From Betaproteobacteria bacterium (GTDB lineage Bacteria; Pseudomonadota; Gammaproteobacteria; Burkholderiales; Rhodocyclaceae), in contig WQYQ01000009.1 of the NCBI GenBank assembly GCA_009781175.1, positions 52,102 to 116,101 on the forward strand: a DNA stretch of 64,000 nt, given 5' to 3'. The position numbers were made by a program, and so were the translations under genes. Positions 59,021 to 64,000 of the stretch are shown here, piece after piece. The notes under the pieces are model-generated. The model ran no database searches. It worked only from the letters and a program-made list of their open reading frames with translations, and was not told where the DNA came from. The stretch's first letter is position 1. Each line of letters starts with the position of its first letter.

Positions 59021-59134
59021 ATTTTACCCCTTCGTTATTGCACCGTTACAGTTAAAAGCGTCCGAAATTGTAGTGATGTCTGCACGGCAGGAATGAAGCG
59101 AGCGCAGTTGTGCCCATTTCATTCCCGTCACGTT

Positions 59135-59464
59135 TTAATATAAACGTAGGACAATTGCCCCTGCAATGACCAAAATAGGCGCGTCCCCGACATCCCAGGT
59201 ATTAGAAGAGCTGGCTCCAGATTTCAGCTTTGCTTTACCGCCTTCAACAATCCAGGTATTTGAGGATGAAGCGTTGAATTTGGGTTTCAATTCTTTGCCG
59301 TTCCAGGCCCATGTATTTGAAGAGGAAGATCCGGATTTAGGCTTAATTTCTTTGCCATCGAAAATCCATGTATTTGAGAATGAAGCGCCGGATTTAGGTT
59401 TCAATTCCCGCCCATCACAGACCCAACCTGATATTTCTTTTCCATTCCATGCGAGTTTTGGCAT
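59135..59464 (-). CDS. Repeat protein with 19-residue units and C-terminal hydrophobic segment
   Basis: 109 residues from ATG 59464 (GGGAG seven bases upstream). After MPKLAWNGKEISG there are four tandem 19-residue units, each starting with Trp and ending SNT, of the form W..DGKELKPKSGASSSNT, and a fifth Trp leading to a hydrophobic end (APILVIAGAIVLRLY). I do not recognise a characterised family. The tail could be a membrane anchor or a beta strand. The opposite strand is also open (59166-59621), but has no ribosome-binding site. Low G+C like its neighbours. Confidence 0.55.
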   Translation of the reverse strand: MPKLAWNGKEISGWVCDGRELKPKSGASFSNTWIFDGKEIKPKSGSSSSNTWAWNGKELKPKFNASSSNTWIVEGGKAKLKSGASSSNTWDVGDAPILVIAGAIVLRLY

Positions 59465-59686
59465 TTCAGACTCCCTTTTGTTAGGAAACGCAGACGGAAA
59501 TCGGACAACACAAATGAAAATTAAAAATTGCGAACGGGACACTGAGCGCGGTAGATACCGCACTGCGTCACGGCATGACCTAGCAAGGTCTGGGTATACG
59601 CCAGCGAAGCATATCATCTAAATTGGAATAAATTATGCCTCACAAGGCGTTCATCGAGATCGGAATAGACACCACCATAGTGTCCT

Positions 59687-60085
59687 ATGTCCACTCGACG
59701 CGATTCATCGGCCGAAGAAATGCAAGACGCGTTACTTGCGTCTCGTGTTGGCGAAGCTATTGCCGAACGACGGCGCACACGCGGCTTGACGCAGGCCAAG
59801 CTTGCGGAAATGATCAATCTTGAGCAGGAAGCAATTAGCCGATGGGAGCGCGGAATGCGTGCGCCGACGCTATATCGACTTCAGCAACTCAGCGACGCAT
59901 TGGATTGTTCAGTGGATCAGCTTCTGCAGCGCGGCTCGAAGCGAATAGACGATCAGTTGGCGGTCGTTGCGGATGCGTTGCACCATCTCGATGCCGACGA
60001 GCGGGCGCTTGTTGTGCAGTTCGTTCAGCAATTTGTCGATTTACTTCGCGCAAAGCGCTCTTCGCGCGGAAAGCCACGCAAATAG
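59687..60085 (+). CDS. XRE-family transcriptional regulator
   Basis: 132 residues. Residues about 20-75 form a Cro/C1 helix-turn-helix (RRRTRGLTQAKLAEMINLEQ, EAISRWERGMRAPTLYRL), then a helical C-terminal part (LDADERALVVQFVQQFVDLL) probably for dimerisation. It stands between the accessory patch and the chromosomal yjiA gene, and may control its neighbours; no operator was identified. The 149 bp after it hold nothing I can assign. Confidence 0.8.
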   Translation: MSTRRDSSAEEMQDALLASRVGEAIAERRRTRGLTQAKLAEMINLEQEAISRWERGMRAPTLYRLQQLSDALDCSVDQLLQRGSKRIDDQLAVVADALHHLDADERALVVQFVQQFVDLLRAKRSSRGKPRK

Positions 60086-60234
60086 CAGATTTTGCGACGG
60101 CAGATGAAATACCGATAGATTCGAAGCGCAGAGCGTTATCTCGTCGGCTCTCGTTGTCAGAGAGGCGCGCGGCTCAAGGTTATTCGAGGGATGAAAGGCG
60201 GCATCTTGAGCGCTGGCCATTCATGCGCCTTACA

Positions 60235-61257
60235 TCAAACAGCCACCGGCTCCACTACACAGGCTTCGAACGCTGCCTGTAACGCAGGTGCTTTGAGGCC
60301 GCGTCCGATCAGGACGATGCGGCTTGTTTGCTTTTCTCCCGGTTCCCAGACGCGTCCGTAATCGAAGCCGGCGATCCGGTGCACGCCTTGGAAGATCAGA
60401 CGGCGCGGTTCGCCTGCGATGAACAGTATTCCCTTGTAGCGCAGTAAATCGTTCGCGCTGCCTTCGATCAGCGCGTCGACGAAACCGGACACGGCATCGA
60501 GATCAAGCGCGCCTTCGACGCTCAAAACAAGTGAACCGATCGCATCGTCCCAACTGCGGGCTGCGCCGCCGAAAACGTTTTTGGCGGCGGGCTTTTTCGA
60601 TGCCTCCCACGCGCCTCGCGGGGCCAGACCTTGCTCGTCGAGCGAGAAGCCGCCGACCTTGAGCAGGTCGCGCCAATCGGCGACGCCGTGCAGCACTTTT
60701 TCGATCGGCGCGCGGATGTTGATCGTGCGCAGCCGCGTTGCGACCGCCTCCAGTTTTTCGTCATCGACAAGATCCGTTTTGCTGATTAGCAGCCGGTCGG
60801 CGAAAGCGACCTGCGCCGCCGCGACGCGCTCCTGGTCGAGTTGCCCCATGATGTGGCAGGCGTCGATCAGCGTCAGCACGCCGTCGAGGACGAAGCGCTC
60901 GCGTAATGCGTCTTCCCAAAAAAATGTCTGGATCAGAGGCCCCGGATCGGCGAGCCCCGTCGCTTCGATAAGAATCCGATCGAATTGGATTTCGCCGCGC
61001 AAGCGCCGTTCGTTCAAGTCGACCAATGCTGCCGACAATTCGCCCCGCACATTGCAGCAGATGCAGCCGTTCGACAATTCGACGATCGCGGTCGCGCCGG
61101 GTCCGAGCAGATCGCCATCGATGCCGGCTGCGCCGAATTCATTCTCGATGACGGCAATCCGCTCGCCATGCGGCGCTGCAAGCAAGCTGTTGAGCAAAGT
61201 CGTTTTGCCCGCCCCGAGAAAACCGGTCAGAAGCGTCACCCGGATCGGTTCGTTCAT
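60235..61257 (-). CDS. yjiA: CobW/G3E family GTPase, YjiA-like
   Basis: 340 residues. P-loop LLTGFLGAGKTTLLNSLL near residue 9, the CxCC metal site in ELSNGCICCNVRGEL (near residue 66), and the SKTDLVDD guanine motif. G3E GTPases are metallochaperone-like. ATG 61257 with GAGAGG upstream. With yjiX and cstA it reproduces the btsT-yjiX-yjiA order of E. coli, suggesting one operon. Confidence 0.9.
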   Translation of the reverse strand: MNEPIRVTLLTGFLGAGKTTLLNSLLAAPHGERIAVIENEFGAAGIDGDLLGPGATAIVELSNGCICCNVRGELSAALVDLNERRLRGEIQFDRILIEATGLADPGPLIQTFFWEDALRERFVLDGVLTLIDACHIMGQLDQERVAAAQVAFADRLLISKTDLVDDEKLEAVATRLRTINIRAPIEKVLHGVADWRDLLKVGGFSLDEQGLAPRGAWEASKKPAAKNVFGGAARSWDDAIGSLVLSVEGALDLDAVSGFVDALIEGSANDLLRYKGILFIAGEPRRLIFQGVHRIAGFDYGRVWEPGEKQTSRIVLIGRGLKAPALQAAFEACVVEPVAV

Positions 61258-61377
61258 GTTCAACCTCTCAAACACTGCATGGCGGTAAGAAAGTAGAACC
61301 CGTTCTTGGAAGCGAACAAACGGAATACCGCTTGAATTCCGCCCGCTCGCCTCACGATAGAGCATTAAAACGAACTC

Positions 61378-61575
61378 TCAACAGCATCTTCCACTGCGGT
61401 TGTTTTCAAAGCGCGCAGACTGCCGATTTCTGAAAAACTCTTCATAGTTCATCGGCTCTTGTTCCGGGTGCGTAGTGCGCATGTGTTGAACGTAGACATC
61501 GTAGTCAGGCACGCCCACCATCAGGCGGGCGGCCTGCCCAAGATATTTACCCATGCGGGCGAGATCCTTGAACAT
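61378..61575 (-). CDS. YbdD/YjiX family protein
   Basis: 65 residues. GKYLGQAARLMVGVPDYDVYVQHM and PMNYEEFFRNRQSARF (in parts) are the family pattern. The usual partner of CstA/BtsT pyruvate transporters; function not established. The C-terminus ends RSGRCC, a Cys pair beside a metallochaperone-like GTPase gene. Ten bp after cstA. Confidence 0.9.
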   Translation of the reverse strand: MFKDLARMGKYLGQAARLMVGVPDYDVYVQHMRTTHPEQEPMNYEEFFRNRQSARFENNRSGRCC

Positions 61576-61585
61576 CGTGTCAACC

Positions 61586-63646
61586 TCAGGTGTGCGCCGG
61601 CATCGGTTGATACGTCGATTCCTTGGCTGTCGGCCGGGACTCGCCATACGCTTTTATCACCGAGCGCGCGCCATAGATCAAAATGCTCACGACAACGAAG
61701 ATGAAGAGCGCGGAAAGCGCCGCATCGACATAATCGTTGAAGATGATCTGCTGCATTTGCCCGATGTCCTTGGCCGGCGCGAGGATTTCGCCGCGTTCGG
61801 CCGCGGCGCTGAACTTGGCCGCATGGGAGAGGAAGCCGACTTTCGGATTTTCACTGAAGACTTTCTGCCAACCTGCGGTCATCGTGCAGATCAGCAGCCA
61901 AATCGTCGGCACGATCGTAACCCACGCGTAACGCTCGCGTTTCATCTTGAATATCACCACGGTCGCGAGGATCAAGGCCACGGCTGCGAGCATCTGATTC
62001 GCCACGCCGAAGAGCGGCCACAAGGTGTTGATGCCGCCAAGCGGGTCGACGACGCCTTGATACAGGAAGTACCCCCAGGCCGCCACGCAAAGGCCGGTTG
62101 CGATCAGGTTCGCGACCAGGGATTCGGTGCGCTTCAGGGTCGGCACGAAAGTGCCGAGCAAATCCTGCAGCATGAAGCGGCCAGCGCGCGTGCCCGCATC
62201 GACAGCGGTCAGGATGAAGAGCGCTTCGAACAGGATGGCGAAGTGATACCAGAAGGCCATCGTCGCCTTGCCGCCGAGCGCGTTCGAGAGGATGTGCGCC
62301 ATGCCGACGGCAAGCGTCGGCGCGCCGCCCGCGCGCGAGATGATCGTTTTTTCGCCCACGTCTTGCGCGGTTTGCAGCAGCATGTCGGGCGTGACGACAA
62401 AGCCCCACTGCGAAATCGTCTGCACCGCCGAGTCGATCGTGTTGCCCAGCACGGCGGTCGGGCTGTTCATCGCGAAATACACACCGGGCTCGACGCAAGC
62501 GGCCGCGACAAGCGCCATGATCGCAACGAAAGACTCCATCAACATGCCGCCGTAGCCGATGAAGCGCGCATGTGCTTCGGTTTCAAGCAGCTTCGGCGTC
62601 GTGCCGGAAGAAATCAGCGCATGGAAACCGGACACCGCGCCGCACGCGATCGTGATGAACAGGAACGGGAACAAGCTGCCCGACCAAGCCGGGCCTGTGC
62701 CGTCGATGAAGCGAGTGAACGCCGGCATTTGCAAGTGCGGCGCGACGAACACGATGCCGATCGCCAAACCGAGAATCGTGCCGATCTTGAGGAAGGTCGA
62801 CAGATAATCGCGCGGCGCGAGCAGCAGCCACACCGGCAGCACGGAAGCGATGAAACCGTAGCCGATCAAGAGCCACGTCAGTTGCTTGCCGTCGAAGCTG
62901 AAAATCGGTCCCCAGGTTGGGCTGGCGGCAATATCGCCGCCGAAGATGATCGCAGCCATCAGCAGGACAAAACCGATAACCGAGATTTCACCGATCTTGC
63001 CGGGACGGATGAAGCGCAGATAGATCCCCATCACGATCGCGATCGGAATCGTCGCCGCGACGGTGAATGCGCCCCACGGTGAATCGGTCAGCGCTTTCAC
63101 GACGATCAGCGCGAGCACGGCGAGGATGATGACCATAATCATGAACGTGCCGAAGAGCGCAATGACGCCCGGAATCGGTCCCAGCTCGGATTTGATGAGA
63201 TCACCGAGCGAGCGGCCGTCGCGGCGCACGGAAATGAACAGGATCATGAAATCCTGCACCGCACCGGCGAATACGACGCCCGCGAGAATCCACAGCATTC
63301 CAGGCAGATAGCCCATCTGCGCCGCGAGCACGGGACCGACGAGCGGGCCGGCGCCCGCGATCGCCGCGAAGTGGTGGCCGTAGAGCACGTACTTGTTGGT
63401 CGGCACGTAATCGAGGCCGTCGTTGAATTTCCAGGCCGGCGTCATCCGCGTGGGGTCGACGCCGACAACCTTTTCGGCGATGAATAAAGCGTAATAACGA
63501 TAGGCGATCAAATAGATCGAGACCGCGGCTATGACTACCCACAGGGCGTTGATGGTTTCGCCGCGATTAAGCGCGACGACGCCCAGCGCGCCAGCGCCGA
63601 GTAGCGCGAGCATGGCCCAGCCGACATGAGGCATGATGCGTTTCAT
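61586..63646 (-). CDS. cstA: Carbon starvation protein CstA / pyruvate transporter
   Basis: 686 residues with many membrane segments. GHHFAAIAGAGPLVGPVLAAQ near residue 90 and AVQDFMILFISVRRDGRSLG near 130 (in parts) are signature motifs, and SGTTPKLLETEAHARFIGYG mid-protein. CstA/BtsT take up pyruvate by proton symport. GGAGG lies seven bases before ATG 63646. First gene of cstA-yjiX-yjiA. Confidence 0.95.
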   Translation of the reverse strand: MKRIMPHVGWAMLALLGAGALGVVALNRGETINALWVVIAAVSIYLIAYRYYALFIAEKVVGVDPTRMTPAWKFNDGLDYVPTNKYVLYGHHFAAIAGAGPLVGPVLAAQMGYLPGMLWILAGVVFAGAVQDFMILFISVRRDGRSLGDLIKSELGPIPGVIALFGTFMIMVIILAVLALIVVKALTDSPWGAFTVAATIPIAIVMGIYLRFIRPGKIGEISVIGFVLLMAAIIFGGDIAASPTWGPIFSFDGKQLTWLLIGYGFIASVLPVWLLLAPRDYLSTFLKIGTILGLAIGIVFVAPHLQMPAFTRFIDGTGPAWSGSLFPFLFITIACGAVSGFHALISSGTTPKLLETEAHARFIGYGGMLMESFVAIMALVAAACVEPGVYFAMNSPTAVLGNTIDSAVQTISQWGFVVTPDMLLQTAQDVGEKTIISRAGGAPTLAVGMAHILSNALGGKATMAFWYHFAILFEALFILTAVDAGTRAGRFMLQDLLGTFVPTLKRTESLVANLIATGLCVAAWGYFLYQGVVDPLGGINTLWPLFGVANQMLAAVALILATVVIFKMKRERYAWVTIVPTIWLLICTMTAGWQKVFSENPKVGFLSHAAKFSAAAERGEILAPAKDIGQMQQIIFNDYVDAALSALFIFVVVSILIYGARSVIKAYGESRPTAKESTYQPMPAHT

Positions 63647-63876
63647 GAATGTCCTCCGCTGTAAACCTGGATGTAAATTGCTGTAGCTGGATGGTGTGAT
63701 GGATACGACACGTCGCTATTACCGTTATAGAAATAGAACTACGTCGTGAGTGAAAGTATCGATAAAGCTTTTCGATCCCACATCGGGGTGACTACCGAAC
63801 CAACCTAAGTAGCCACACGTAGCCGCAGCGTAACTCACATTGCAAGGAAGACGCTCCCCGCAGACAATCGCGGCCT
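63647..63876. other. cstA upstream region
   Basis: 230 bp with no coding frame I would support. It holds the cstA ribosome-binding site and an AT-richer stretch at about 63715-63775 likely to contain the promoter; no clear -35/-10 pair or regulator site is evident. Confidence 0.4.
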
Positions 63877-64000
63877 TAGAACCTGTTCAGAATCTGTCGC
63901 GAGAGGCTGTCAGCGGGGCGAAGAGCAGCGCAGGAACCGGAGTTTATAAGTGATAAATGAGGATTCCGAGCAGCGCATGAGCCCCGATCACAGCCTCGCA
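63877..64000. repeat. Long imperfect palindrome at the window edge (IS-end-like), partial
   Basis: AGGCTGT (63904-63910) and CGGGGC (63914-63919) pair with GCCCCG (63981-63986) and ACAGCCT (63990-63996). Between them, GGAA and GTTTAT are mirrored by TTCC and ATAAAT. The element starts about TTAGAACCTGTTCAG at 63876 and its mirror half would lie beyond the window. It resembles terminal palindromes of IS-related dispersed repeats; no transposase is visible. Confidence 0.5.

Noticed and set aside
59166..59621. 151-residue plus-strand frame over the repeat protein
   Set aside because: It is repetitive only because the DNA repeats; it lacks a ribosome-binding site, whereas the minus-strand frame has GGGAG before an ATG.
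1..64000. CRISPR array, complete insertion sequence, integrase or prophage
   Set aside because: No regularly spaced direct repeats, transposase, integrase or phage structural genes were seen in the window.

Overview
The window is 64 kb of ordinary, gene-dense proteobacterial chromosome, roughly 55-60% G+C, with a short accessory patch near the right end. Gene content and order point to a betaproteobacterium. The main clues are the purF-cvpA-SPOR-folC-accD-trpABF-truA-fimV-asd-leuBDC block with a small entericidin-type lipoprotein between leuC and leuD, the FimV/HubP protein, and the recC-recB-recD cluster. I cannot name the genus.

Layout. 1-6.4 kb: the 3' end of typA, a YegD-type Hsp70, an epimerase, a TonB-like protein, an HNH nuclease, a DUF429 protein, a small XRE regulator and queD. 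6.4-9.9 kb: cysS, two cyclophilins and lpxH. 9.9-28.9 kb: a long minus-strand biosynthetic run from aroC and a lipoprotein M48 protease through leuC-ecn-leuD-leuB, asd, fimV, truA, trpF-trpB-trpA, accD, folC, a SPOR protein, cvpA and purF. 28.9-33.1 kb: ilvB-ilvN (acetolactate synthase I type) behind a valine-rich leader peptide and attenuator, then fadD. 33.1-38 kb: a CBS protein, fdxA, trxA, rho, a winged-helix/AsmA protein and tRNA-Asn. 38-47 kb: glutathione peroxidase and the full isc operon (iscR, a second desulfurase, iscS, iscU, iscA, hscB, hscA, fdx, iscX), preceded by trmJ-cysE. 47-57.6 kb: suhB, tRNA-Leu, a DUF2867 protein and recC-recB-recD. 57.6-60.2 kb: an accessory patch with a TumE/TumA-like toxin-antitoxin pair, a duplicated recD tail, a GIY-YIG protein, a repeat protein and an XRE regulator. 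60.2-64 kb: yjiA-type GTPase, yjiX/ybdD and cstA, then the edge of a palindromic repeat element.

Most genes are housekeeping. The observations most worth checking are these: (i) a pair of about 125-nt structured elements, about 80% alike with compensatory changes, each starting at the stop codon of the upstream gene (4225-4349 and 47893-48018), which resemble the right-end/omegaRNA region of IS200/IS605-TnpB elements but have no tnpB; (ii) an ivbL-like attenuator for ilvBN; (iii) a 132-bp duplication of the recD 3' end bracketing a TumE/TumA pair whose toxin gene carries a 2-bp frameshift; (iv) a winged-helix domain fused to an AsmA-like periplasmic protein. I did not find a CRISPR array, a complete insertion sequence, a prophage or a recognisable new multi-gene system.
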